This document shows positions 27,701 through 35,231 of a stretch of DNA of 64,000 nt, piece after piece. The DNA lies in NCBI GenBank assembly GCA_900550295.1, contig URRM01000002.1:1-64000 (forward strand), given 5' to 3'. The position numbers were made by a program, and so were the translations under genes. Below the pieces are notes generated by a model. That model made no database searches, had not been told where the DNA came from, and saw only the letters and a program-made list of their open reading frames with translations. Source of the DNA: an uncultured bacterium. Its GTDB lineage: Bacteria; Cyanobacteriota; Vampirovibrionia; Gastranaerophilales; Gastranaerophilaceae. Position 1 is the stretch's first letter; every line of letters begins with the position of its first letter.

Positions 27701-28855
27701 TGTTTGAGCATTGAAACGAGCATTTTGTCTTTGTTCAACGGCTTCTTTTTCACGTTTTTCCATACCGTTCTTAGTTGCTTTAATAAAGTCTTCAGCTTTT
27801 TCTAATGCTCTTAAGTGATTTTGATGAGGAACTAATTTAGGATCATCTAAATCTCTCATATAGTGACCATCGTGGAATGTGTCAAAATATTTTTTATCAA
27901 AAGCAGAAAAATGTGTAGTTTGGACATCGCCTCTACCTGTGTTTCCTGCAATATTCATCCATTGTAATGCTGAAGCATCAAGGATTCTGTAACCTTTGTC
28001 ATCTGCATAATCAAAATCAACCTCTGTTTTTGGAACTGAAATTTTTGCATCTGTGCCAAGTTTAGAAGGATCATAAACCTTCATTTCAGGTTTGTTATTA
28101 AGTTCTTCCATGATCATAGTTACGTACTTATCTTTGTATTCGTAAGCCATAACTTTTCTTGATGTTGAAATAGCGGCACACATACCGTGGTGACGTTGGT
28201 CAGTTGTTTTGATTGTAGGTTTATCTGATTCAGCTGTTTTTACAACTAAGTCGTTAAGTAATTCACCTAAAACTTGAGGTTTTTTATCTTTTAATTGAGG
28301 ATTAATTTTGTATTCAGGGCTCATTAATTTGTTTAATTTTTCAAGACAAGATTTCTTTTCTTTAGTTGTAATTTCTGTTGAAATTACGAAATAATCAAGG
28401 TTTTTAGCAATATTTTTTACAGCATCGATTTTAGAATCATTCATAGCTTGAGGTAAACCTTTAGTTTTCAAAAGGTTGTTTCTTAAATCCATAATTGCTT
28501 TTTCATCTTTTGACATTTCTTGTTTGTCAATAAATGTAGCTTTAAATTGTTCTTGTAACTTAGCTTTGTTTGGAGAGTCAGTATTTTCTAAAGCTTTAGC
28601 TGTTGCATTTTGAAGTTTAGCTTTCCATTCGTTGTTAGATTTTTTATCATCTAATTCAAAACTTGTACCATATCTTAAGCCTTGAGCAACGTTCATTAAA
28701 AACTTAATATTTTCTTCTGATGAATCTTCTGCTAAATTTTCAATTGCATTGTTAATATTACGTTGATTGTTTAGAGTAAGTGCATCACCTTGTTGTTTTA
28801 ACTGTTCTACAGTATTTTTATCTTGTCTTTTACCTAAAAATGAAACTTGAAACAT
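24722..28855 (-). CDS. Giant signal-less protein with papain-like cysteine protease motifs
   Basis: A 1,377-residue, largely helical, charged protein with no signal peptide. I see the papain (C1) active-site pattern. DQRHHGMCAAIS gives Q220 and C226 with the same six-residue spacing as the oxyanion Gln and catalytic Cys of papain. NDHGGHAQYIAD gives H701 or H704. HDNTWGACEH gives N734 in a form of the NSWG motif, followed by GEDGYITN as in papain's ENGYI. About 475 residues are inserted between Cys and His. Residues ~800-1370 are helical and unrecognised. The N terminus MFQVSFLGKR shares an F-x-G motif with the truncated gene at 63619. Its substrate and secretion are unknown. Confidence 0.75.
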   Translation of the reverse strand: MFQVSFLGKRQDKNTVEQLKQQGDALTLNNQRNINNAIENLAEDSSEENIKFLMNVAQGLRYGTSFELDDKKSNNEWKAKLQNATAKALENTDSPNKAKLQEQFKATFIDKQEMSKDEKAIMDLRNNLLKTKGLPQAMNDSKIDAVKNIAKNLDYFVISTEITTKEKKSCLEKLNKLMSPEYKINPQLKDKKPQVLGELLNDLVVKTAESDKPTIKTTDQRHHGMCAAISTSRKVMAYEYKDKYVTMIMEELNNKPEMKVYDPSKLGTDAKISVPKTEVDFDYADDKGYRILDASALQWMNIAGNTGRGDVQTTHFSAFDKKYFDTFHDGHYMRDLDDPKLVPHQNHLRALEKAEDFIKATKNGMEKREKEAVEQRQNARFNAQTVVKANKALTTELKALMPEKSDEEMNSVVNRFLKMNVVKGAQSDDLHFYDYEEESMKMQKMSNFIKAENPNVKQEDIDSRMKNIFNMFELSNETTEAMNKEILPKSPEAKMKKLYKPLWEAAASYRTAQDLKLDIPENLEKEVKKYGLGKDATKADVMKKYEDEGKVVSEPILRSMQDKYNKIAKYAAVVEKAEVKGEKLNMEGLYEMTDNEKSALDKVAKNINKMYTEVKKETAAKQKELEKPLNELAKKIGAEKGSVWVNKEGSSGLCTPQEIRILEQMTGKPYYAEESVEKTAEKIKTGKHSGISGTSVYHNDHGGHAQYIADVAPLLVKDPTTGKVEVKDAIMHDNTWGACEHKKTWLDSKGLLRTDYQCGRGGEDGYITNNAWQNGVLVDDFKYKTGAIKGEKFKMFFDGILQTTNNDMTSSAQSLVQNAFVGPQVKMSSIAQVMQAAKNVPAEYLDKIMERAENAGETKDAIEKEVMKDLDNINSDADVSKAHKRTQGYLKQISAKMSFTREKAMNALTEIMLNGSKYNLTEKNIDTIEDKNFEVVKHFIDAKFDPKDNKEFVARFNEIQGMNLENLTKLAKSASDEDLSVKTVTPFDVARQIKGLEPEPNKLLKNMMFMDSLQDNIKLTDKGDSFEEAYFMLQRDWDNLNATKEIRQIKNKMYKQHGVRAAYPDCQLTTKEETSKLANSFSNTLKQGVELVNALKQMQDGKMDKQGLTDEQISTAMKNQLADIASGKKTFIEANIEPQHRQVVTKELNNYLSAAIKGKNTDEQYKRFEESFNKYHILNNPKELLKEFIRLTKSEDPAKKQMAQVYEGYMVKGCYELAKFDMAVQMIGDAQSGHIQEMGKDLAKISTPKEWDEQGGAHDLSTDEGLYSFINKSQETGGVENTLQLMNHLGINDKAMQLEMKNIGELDELKSALNAETLGTVVSIVQNKANFVGGLNLTKAPKEAKMRNEYISKLNDLIAYINENAPKILSQAQAQQA

Positions 28856-28986
28856 AAAAATTCCCCTAAATTTAGTACCATATATTATTCCTGTCTTATT
28901 TTACTACAATCTTCGTAATTTGTTAAGCAAAAATTTCTTAAAAACCTTTTAAGTTAACACTTTTTTACAAATTTTATTTCAAAAAA

Positions 28987-29021
28987 TAAGGCGGATTTTG
29001 AGTTCCTCAAAATCCGCCTTA
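28987..29021 (-). terminator. Rho-independent terminator of the ferredoxin gene
   Basis: A 16-bp perfect stem (TAAGGCGGATTTTGAG / CTCAAAATCCGCCTTA) with a three-base loop. On the minus strand it is followed by TTTTTT. It lies 19 bases after the ferredoxin stop and is nearly the same as the hairpin at 24664. Confidence 0.85.
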
Positions 29022-29040
29022 AAAATATCTATTGAATCAA

Positions 29041-29217
29041 TTATTCAACAACAATAGCGCCAACTGGGCATGATTCAGCAGCTTCTTTTACTGAATCTTC
29101 GTTAGCAGCAACTTCAGCTTCGTTAACTTTAGCCATGTCTTCTACTGTGAAAACTTTGTCACAAATTGATTCGCATGCGCCACATGCAATGCAGCTATCT
29201 TCAACTCTTACGTTCAT
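29041..29217 (-). CDS. Small 4Fe-4S ferredoxin (58 residues)
   Basis: A short gene that length-limited gene calling would miss. The translation begins MNVRVEDSCIACGACESICD and ends ESCPVGAIVVE. C9, C12 and C15 plus C50 (before Pro) fit a single [4Fe-4S] cluster; C19 may pair as a disulfide or be free. The acidic composition fits an electron-carrier role in the cytoplasm. AAGGAG lies 7 bases before the ATG and a strong terminator follows. Its redox partners are not visible nearby. Confidence 0.93.
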   Translation of the reverse strand: MNVRVEDSCIACGACESICDKVFTVEDMAKVNEAEVAANEDSVKEAAESCPVGAIVVE

Positions 29218-29276
29218 ATTTTTCTCCTTTTTACTATGTTATACCGTAATTCGATTTACATTATAAATCAAAAAAT

Positions 29277-30452
29277 TTAAAAAATCCATTCTTTTACAAA
29301 TTTAGCTACAGAGTCTAGTCCATCTAACACACCTAAATCTTTAGGTTGTAATTTTTTGCTGTAAATAAGAATTGGAACATATTCACGAGTGTGGTCGGTA
29401 CCTGGAACTGTTGGATCACAACCGTGGTCTGCAGTAATGATTAAGTAATCATCTTCACCCATAGCATCGATGAATTTAGGAATGTAAGTATCAATTTCTT
29501 CGATAGCTTTACCATAACCTGCTGCATCGTTTCTGTGTCCAAATAGCATATCTGTATCTACAAGGTTAGTGAAGATTAAAGATTTATCAGCGTTAGGAAC
29601 TGCTTTGTATTCAATTGATTTCAAATCAAGAGTGTTGTTGATAGCTTTCAATGTTAATTCTAAACCTTCTTTGTTAGAACCTGTGTGAATAGCGTGAGTT
29701 ACACCTTGTTTGCAGAAGATATCTTCAATCTTACCAATTGCAATAACTGTACCGTTAGCCTTTTCAACGTCTGTAAGCATTGTATCTTGGTCTGGAGCAA
29801 GAACGTAGTCACGTCTGTCTTTACCGATACGAGTTGGAACTCCATCTACTAGGTGGTAAGGTCTTGCAATTACACGAGATACTGTTACTCCTAAATCATC
29901 AAACATTTTTCTTGCGATTTGACACCATTCATATAATGTTGTTAATGGGATTAAATCTGTATCAACTGCAATTTGGAATACGCTGTCTGCAGAAGTGTAG
30001 ATGATTGGGTATTTTGTTGCGTGGTGTTCGTCGTTGTAATCAACGATTACTTTTGTACCACTTGCTGCACAGTTAGCTAAAATGCCACCGCAGTTTGTTC
30101 TTTTTACGAATTCGTCAATAATTTCTTGAGGGAAACCTGTTTGTGTGAATGTTTTAAAAGCTTCTTTTAAAACGATGCCAGCCATTTCCCAGTGACCAGT
30201 TGTTGTATCTTTACCGTTTGATTTTTCTTTCATTGTACCGTATTGACCGATTGGGTTTGCTTCTTTAGCAATTCCTTCAAAGTCTTGTATATTACCTAAA
30301 CCTAATTTAGCAAGGTTAGGAACATTTAAACCGTGATTGAATTTGCAAACATTTTTCAATGTGTTACATTCCGGAATGTCGTTAAAATCTCTACAATCAG
30401 GCATTGCACCGATACCCATAGAGTCGATAACTACTACAATTGCTCTTTTCAT
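29277..30452 (-). CDS. deoB: Phosphopentomutase
   Basis: Interconverts (deoxy)ribose-1-phosphate and the 5-phosphate, feeding DeoC. The 391-residue length is normal for this alkaline-phosphatase-superfamily enzyme. The metal-binding start RAIVVVIDSMGIGAMPDC, GKDTTTGHWEMAG with the phosphorylated Thr region, and LIITADHGCDPTVPGTDHTR are clear. It is divergent from nusB with a 113-base gap. Confidence 0.97.
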   Translation of the reverse strand: MKRAIVVVIDSMGIGAMPDCRDFNDIPECNTLKNVCKFNHGLNVPNLAKLGLGNIQDFEGIAKEANPIGQYGTMKEKSNGKDTTTGHWEMAGIVLKEAFKTFTQTGFPQEIIDEFVKRTNCGGILANCAASGTKVIVDYNDEHHATKYPIIYTSADSVFQIAVDTDLIPLTTLYEWCQIARKMFDDLGVTVSRVIARPYHLVDGVPTRIGKDRRDYVLAPDQDTMLTDVEKANGTVIAIGKIEDIFCKQGVTHAIHTGSNKEGLELTLKAINNTLDLKSIEYKAVPNADKSLIFTNLVDTDMLFGHRNDAAGYGKAIEEIDTYIPKFIDAMGEDDYLIITADHGCDPTVPGTDHTREYVPILIYSKKLQPKDLGVLDGLDSVAKFVKEWIF

Positions 30453-30565
30453 GTTTTTAATACCTTTCTTTTAAATAAAAACTCCTGATTAAAATATACC
30501 ATGAAAAAAAATTTTGTGTTAGCATAAAATTAAGAGAAAACACATAGGAAAAATTAGAGGTACAT

Positions 30566-31225
30566 ATGCAAGCACGTAGAGCGGCAAGAGAATTAGCATT
30601 AATTTTATTTTCACAATTTGATAAAGTAATTTCAAAGTATTCAACAGATGATTTTAATGAAATTTTATTAAAATCAGTAAGAATTTTAACAAATAATGCA
30701 AGTAATGATTTAAAACTTACAATCGGACCATTAATTGATATGAAACAATATCTTGATGAATACGAGGCAAACGACAAATCTAACTTACAACGACCTTTAG
30801 AAGCGAAAAATTTGCCTGTGCCACTTCCAATGACATCAGATATGAAGGATAAAATTGATGAGTTGTTAGACATCGCAGAAAAAGCATTAATGGCTTTGGA
30901 AATTGCAGAATTTACAACTTTAGAAAATAAAACAGATGTTCAAGCTTACACTGTAAAAATTGCAGAGGCTTACAAACAACATGCAGAAGAAGTTGATAAT
31001 TTAATAAAAGACCACGCTAAAGGTTGGGATTTTGACAGATTAGTAAAAGTAGACAAAGATATTTTAAGAATTGCAATTTCAGAATTATTGTATGTTGAAC
31101 AAGTTCCACACAAAGTTGTAGTAGATGAAGCTGTAGAATTAGCTAAAAAATACTCAACAGAAGACAGTTCAGCTTTCGTAAACGGTTTGTTGGCAAAGGT
31201 AATTTTCGAAAACGGTATTAAATAA
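30566..31225 (+). CDS. nusB: Transcription antitermination factor NusB
   Basis: A 219-residue protein. The N-terminal QARRAARELALILFSQFD and the C-terminal VDKDILRIAISELLYVEQVPHKVVVDEAVELAKKYS (split here only for reading) match NusB, which acts with NusE on boxA RNA in rRNA operons. It is about 80 residues longer than E. coli NusB because of a middle insertion (about residues 25-130). Its stop overlaps the ftsY start (TAATG). Confidence 0.9.
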   Translation: MQARRAARELALILFSQFDKVISKYSTDDFNEILLKSVRILTNNASNDLKLTIGPLIDMKQYLDEYEANDKSNLQRPLEAKNLPVPLPMTSDMKDKIDELLDIAEKALMALEIAEFTTLENKTDVQAYTVKIAEAYKQHAEEVDNLIKDHAKGWDFDRLVKVDKDILRIAISELLYVEQVPHKVVVDEAVELAKKYSTEDSSAFVNGLLAKVIFENGIK

Positions 31226-32136
31226 TGTTCGGATTTTTTTCAAATACTTTTGATAACTTAAAGAATGCGGTTTCAAAAACGGCGAAAACTTTAGTTGGAA
31301 ATGTTGTTGATACTGTTCAAGACGAAAAAGAATTTTCAGACTTTGTCTTAGAGGATATGGAAGATTTACTAATTAGCGCAGATTTGGGTGTTAATTATGC
31401 CTCTGAACTTGTGGATAACTTGAGAAATCAAACAAAAATCAGACCAAGTGAAGTTAAAAACTACTTAAAAACTTCATTTTTAGATACCTTAACAAAGGCC
31501 GGTGATACAAAGTTAAATATCACAGACGGATTGAATATCTTGTTTATAACTGGTGTTAATGGTGTTGGTAAAACAACCTTGATAGGTAAGTTAGCTTATC
31601 AATTCAAACAAGGCGGTAAAAAAGTTCTTGTTGCTGCCGCTGATACTTTTAGGGCTGCAGCAGAAGAACAACTTGATATTTGGTCAAAAAGAGCCGGGGC
31701 TGATATTGTTAGAAAAGACAAAGGCGATCCGGCAGCGGTTGTTTATGAAGCAATTGAAAAGGCTAAAAACGAAAACTATGACATTCTTCTTGTTGATACT
31801 GCAGGAAGATTGCAAAACAAATTTAACTTAATGGAAGAACTTTCAAAAATTAAGTCTGTAATAGATAAAAAAGCGCCGGAGGCATTAAGAGAATGTATCT
31901 TGGTGTTAGATGCAAATACAGGTCAAAACGGTTTGCAACAAGCAAAAGTGTTTACAGAAGCCGTAAATCTTACATCAGTTGCTCTTACAAAGCTTGACGG
32001 TTCTGCAAAAGGTGCGATAGTTTTAGCAATAGCGAAGGATTTAAAACTTCCTGTAAAATTAATCGGTGTTGGTGAAAAAATGGAAGACTTGAAAGAGTTT
32101 GTTCCAAATGATTTTATTAATGCGTTATTCTCATGA
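31225..32136 (+). CDS. ftsY: Signal recognition particle receptor FtsY
   Basis: A 303-residue SRP GTPase. GVNGVGKTT (110-118) is the P loop, DTAGRLQ the G3 region and TKLDGSAKGA the G4 region. The long acidic N-terminal domain of E. coli FtsY is missing; the protein begins with a short amphipathic segment (MFGFFSNTFDNLKNAV) that could touch the membrane. It ends in TGA and overlaps the next gene by four bases (ATGA). Confidence 0.96.
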   Translation: MFGFFSNTFDNLKNAVSKTAKTLVGNVVDTVQDEKEFSDFVLEDMEDLLISADLGVNYASELVDNLRNQTKIRPSEVKNYLKTSFLDTLTKAGDTKLNITDGLNILFITGVNGVGKTTLIGKLAYQFKQGGKKVLVAAADTFRAAAEEQLDIWSKRAGADIVRKDKGDPAAVVYEAIEKAKNENYDILLVDTAGRLQNKFNLMEELSKIKSVIDKKAPEALRECILVLDANTGQNGLQQAKVFTEAVNLTSVALTKLDGSAKGAIVLAIAKDLKLPVKLIGVGEKMEDLKEFVPNDFINALFS

Positions 32137-32756
32137 AAATTTTAAAAGAAATAGTTTCAAAATTAGGTAATAAAATTCAGCTATTAGGGAATGATAATCA
32201 CAAAAATATCCTTGTGGTGGGTGTTTTTCATGGTGACGAACCTCAGGGTGATTTTTTGATTAATGAGTATTTAAAAAAGAATCAAAAGTCTGAATTACTT
32301 TTCATTCCTTGCTTGAATCCTGATGGTATGAAGTTAAAAACACGTCAAAATTCTAACCTTGTTGATTTGAATAGAAATTTTCCGACAAAAAATTGGATTG
32401 TAAGTGAAGACAAGGCTTATTTTGGAGGAAATGAACCTGCGAGTGAAATTGAAACAAAGTTTATGGTTGAAATAATTGATGAATTTAAACCAAAATTTAT
32501 TTTAACCCTTCACTCACCATACTGTGTTGTAAATTATGATGGTGATGCGGAAGGAATTGCAGAAAAAATTTCGGCAATTATAAAATATCCTGTAGAATCG
32601 GACATTGGTTATCCGACTCCAGGAAGTTTTGGAACTTATTGCGGAATAGAGCGTGATATTCCGACAATTACTTTGGAACTTGATGAAAATATTGATGTTA
32701 AGAGATTAATCAATCCGGTTCACAAAATATTTGATTATATAAATTCCGTGTTATAA
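32133..32756 (+). CDS. M14-family zinc carboxypeptidase/amidase, MpaA-like
   Basis: A 207-residue compact member of the M14 superfamily. Zinc ligands are visible: VFHGDEPQG (His and Glu), TLHSPY (His) and the catalytic Glu in TLELDE; DLNRNFPTKNW holds the substrate-binding Asn-Arg. The size and motifs are close to murein tripeptide amidase MpaA, which trims recycled cell-wall peptides. Aspartoacylase-like activity is an alternative. No signal peptide is seen, so it acts in the cytoplasm. It is coupled to ftsY. Confidence 0.8.
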   Translation: MKILKEIVSKLGNKIQLLGNDNHKNILVVGVFHGDEPQGDFLINEYLKKNQKSELLFIPCLNPDGMKLKTRQNSNLVDLNRNFPTKNWIVSEDKAYFGGNEPASEIETKFMVEIIDEFKPKFILTLHSPYCVVNYDGDAEGIAEKISAIIKYPVESDIGYPTPGSFGTYCGIERDIPTITLELDENIDVKRLINPVHKIFDYINSVL

Positions 32757-32757
32757 T
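32749..32757 (+). promoter_or_regulatory. Extended -10 promoter element before the PC4-like gene
   Basis: TG-T-TATAAT overlaps the last codons of the M14 gene. A weak TTGATT lies 15 bases upstream, which is short for a -35, so the extended -10 would have to do most of the work. It could give the PC4-like gene and priA their own transcription. Confidence 0.4.
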
Positions 32758-32790
32758 TTTTCATAGGTACATAAATTAAGGAGATATAAA

Positions 32791-33030
32791 ATGGCAGAAT
32801 CTAAATTAATCGCAACAGTTCCAAGAAGTGCAACTGAACAATTACAAATTGCAATTAACGAATATAAAGGTAAATCATACTTAGATTTGAGAATTCACTA
32901 TACAACAGATGATGGTCAAACTTGGTTACCAACAAAAAAAGGTGTAACTTGTTCACCTGAAAACTTAGAAATATTGCGTGATGCTATTGATGAAGCAATG
33001 AAAGAATTTATGACAGAGGCTGAAGAATAG
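32791..33030 (+). CDS. PC4/YdbC-like single-strand nucleic-acid-binding protein
   Basis: A 79-residue protein. KSYLDLRIHYTTDDGQTWLP and KKGVTCSPENLEILRDAIDE match the beta-sheet plus helix of the transcriptional coactivator PC4 family, whose bacterial members (YdbC) bind single-stranded DNA. AAGGAGATATAAA precedes the ATG. The stop overlaps the GTG start of priA (TAGTG), so it is coupled to a replication-restart helicase, which fits a role at single-stranded DNA. The exact role is inferred. Confidence 0.78.
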   Translation: MAESKLIATVPRSATEQLQIAINEYKGKSYLDLRIHYTTDDGQTWLPTKKGVTCSPENLEILRDAIDEAMKEFMTEAEE

Positions 33031-35231
33031 TGAGTAAATATGCTTTAGTTCTTGTAAATATCAAGGGCTTAGGCGTTAAGACATTTAGTTATTTAATACC
33101 ATCGGAAATGCAACCTGTCATAAAAATTGGGCAGGCTGTTTCCGTACCATTCGGACGACAAGGGCTTATTAATGCTTTTGTCGTTGGTTTTTCAGATTAT
33201 TTACCACCAGAAATTAAGGCAAAAAAGGTTGGTAAAATCTTAGATGAAAAACCTTTGTTTTCCCTTGAATATCTAAAACTTTTGGAATGGGTTGCAAATT
33301 ATTATTGCTGTGATTTCGTTACAGTTTTAAATATGGCAATACCATTAAAATTAATAGATAAAAACGCTAAAACAGAGGCTCTTGTTGAATTTATAAAAAA
33401 AGATGGGGCGACAAAAAGACAATTGCAAGTTTTGGATTTACTTGAAAAGTATAAAAAAGTAAATCTTTCGGAATTTGAAAAAGTTGCTAAAACAACTCGA
33501 GCAACAATGAAAAAGCTTGAAAGTATTGGCTGTGTGAGAATTTTTGAAGATGAATTGTACAGAAATCCTCTTTCAATATTTTCTGATGTAAAAAGAGAAG
33601 ATTTGTATGAACTTTCAGACGAACAAAATAACGTATATGAGTGTATTAGCAAAATAAAAGAAAATAAAGCTCCAATTTTAATTCACGGAGTTACAGCATC
33701 AGGAAAGACCGAAGTTTATTTTAAACTGATACAGGATACTATCAAATCAGGCAAAAATGTTTTATTCTTAGCACCGGAAATTGCACTGGCTTCTCAATTA
33801 ACAAAGCGTTTAGCAAGAAAATTTGGTATTGAAGATATCGCAATTTGGCACAGTTCAATCTCTGAAGGTGAACGTTATGACGTTTGGCAAAAGCTTTATC
33901 GAAATGAAATAAAAATCCTTGCAGGTGCTCGTTCAGCTGTTTTTGCACCTTTAAAAAATATCGGTTTAATTATTATCGACGAAGAACACGAGAGTGCTTA
34001 TAAACAAACATCTCCTGCACCTAGATATGATGCAAGACTTGTTGCTGAAAAATTGGCAGAATTTCACGGTGCGAAACTTCTTTTAGGATCTGCGACTCCT
34101 GATATTACAACTTACTATAAAGCTAAAAATTGTAATACTTTGTTTGAACTTAAAAAGCGTTATAATAATGCACCTCTTGCAAAAACTTATGTTATTAATA
34201 TGCAAACATATATGCAGGCTGCATATAGAGGCGTAATTTCAAAACCTTTACAAACTGAGATTAAAGAAACTTTAGCCAAAGGGCAACAAGTTATTATTCT
34301 GATAAACAGACGTGGTTTTTCGACATACACTCAATGTCAGGCTTGCGGTACTGTTATAGAGTGTCCGAACTGTGCTATACCAATGATTTGGCACACTGCA
34401 GACAAATGCTTAAGATGTCATTATTGCAATCAAACAATGTCATTCCCGACGGAATGTCCTAATTGTGGTTCTGATGCGTTGCATAATTCAGGTACTGGTA
34501 CACAAAAAATTGAAATGTATTTAAAAGAACTTTTCCCTGAAGCAAATATTGTCCGAATTGATAGTGACTCTTTAACTCGTAAAAATGAACACATAAAAAT
34601 TTTGAACAGTTTCCAAAAAGGTGAAATTGATATTCTTGTTGGTACACAAATGATTGCAAAAGGTTTGGATAACCCGAATGTTACACTTGTTGGTGTAATA
34701 AGTGCCGATGCTAGTTTCAATTTACCTGACTTTAGAGCTTCTGAACGTGGTTTTCAACTTTTAACTCAGGTTGCGGGGCGAGTAGGCAGAGGTGAATTTA
34801 CGGGAAATGTTTTGTTCCAAACTTATAATCCTGATTTTTATGCATTGCAAACGGCAAGAGAACAAAATTATAATCAATTTTTTGATACAGAAATCGTTGC
34901 AAGAGAAGAATTTGAGTACCCTCCTTTTTCTAAAATGATTAGATTGGTTCTGGCTTGTGAAAATCAATTTAGAGCAGAAAAAGCCACTCAAGAAATTGCT
35001 CTAAGACTAAATACTATGGTTGACAAGTTTGGTATTTCTGAAAAATTAGAAGTCTTAGGACCTACAATGTGTGTGTTTGAACGCTTAAACGGACAATATC
35101 GTTTCCAAATCCTTATTAAAAATAGACTAGAGGACAAAGGTCACGACTTTATTTCAAGATTTTTGCACCAAATAGTGCTACCGAAAGACATAAAACTAAC
35201 GATAGATGTTGATCCAATAGATATTTTATAA
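33030..35231 (+). CDS. priA: Primosomal replication restart helicase PriA
   Basis: A 733-residue helicase that reloads the replisome at stalled forks. It has an N-terminal DNA-binding domain, Walker A GVTASGKTE, DEEH box (IIIDEEHESAYKQ), and a full zinc-binding insert with CQACG, CPNC, CLRCHYC and CPNCG. The helicase C part includes VGTQMIAKGLDNPNVTLVGV and QVAGRVGRG. Start is GTG, overlapping the preceding stop. It converges directly with the prepilin-like gene. Confidence 0.96.
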   Translation: MSKYALVLVNIKGLGVKTFSYLIPSEMQPVIKIGQAVSVPFGRQGLINAFVVGFSDYLPPEIKAKKVGKILDEKPLFSLEYLKLLEWVANYYCCDFVTVLNMAIPLKLIDKNAKTEALVEFIKKDGATKRQLQVLDLLEKYKKVNLSEFEKVAKTTRATMKKLESIGCVRIFEDELYRNPLSIFSDVKREDLYELSDEQNNVYECISKIKENKAPILIHGVTASGKTEVYFKLIQDTIKSGKNVLFLAPEIALASQLTKRLARKFGIEDIAIWHSSISEGERYDVWQKLYRNEIKILAGARSAVFAPLKNIGLIIIDEEHESAYKQTSPAPRYDARLVAEKLAEFHGAKLLLGSATPDITTYYKAKNCNTLFELKKRYNNAPLAKTYVINMQTYMQAAYRGVISKPLQTEIKETLAKGQQVIILINRRGFSTYTQCQACGTVIECPNCAIPMIWHTADKCLRCHYCNQTMSFPTECPNCGSDALHNSGTGTQKIEMYLKELFPEANIVRIDSDSLTRKNEHIKILNSFQKGEIDILVGTQMIAKGLDNPNVTLVGVISADASFNLPDFRASERGFQLLTQVAGRVGRGEFTGNVLFQTYNPDFYALQTAREQNYNQFFDTEIVAREEFEYPPFSKMIRLVLACENQFRAEKATQEIALRLNTMVDKFGISEKLEVLGPTMCVFERLNGQYRFQILIKNRLEDKGHDFISRFLHQIVLPKDIKLTIDVDPIDIL

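Noticed and set aside
30457..30873. 138-residue minus-strand open frame over the start of nusB
   Set aside because: It covers the deoB-nusB promoter region and the nusB start, has a Ser/Phe-rich composition and no recognisable domain.
31225..32136. Alternative genetic code with UGA as Gly, as in some uncultured bacteria
   Set aside because: ftsY and other genes end in UGA at family-typical lengths, and no gene needs UGA read-through.
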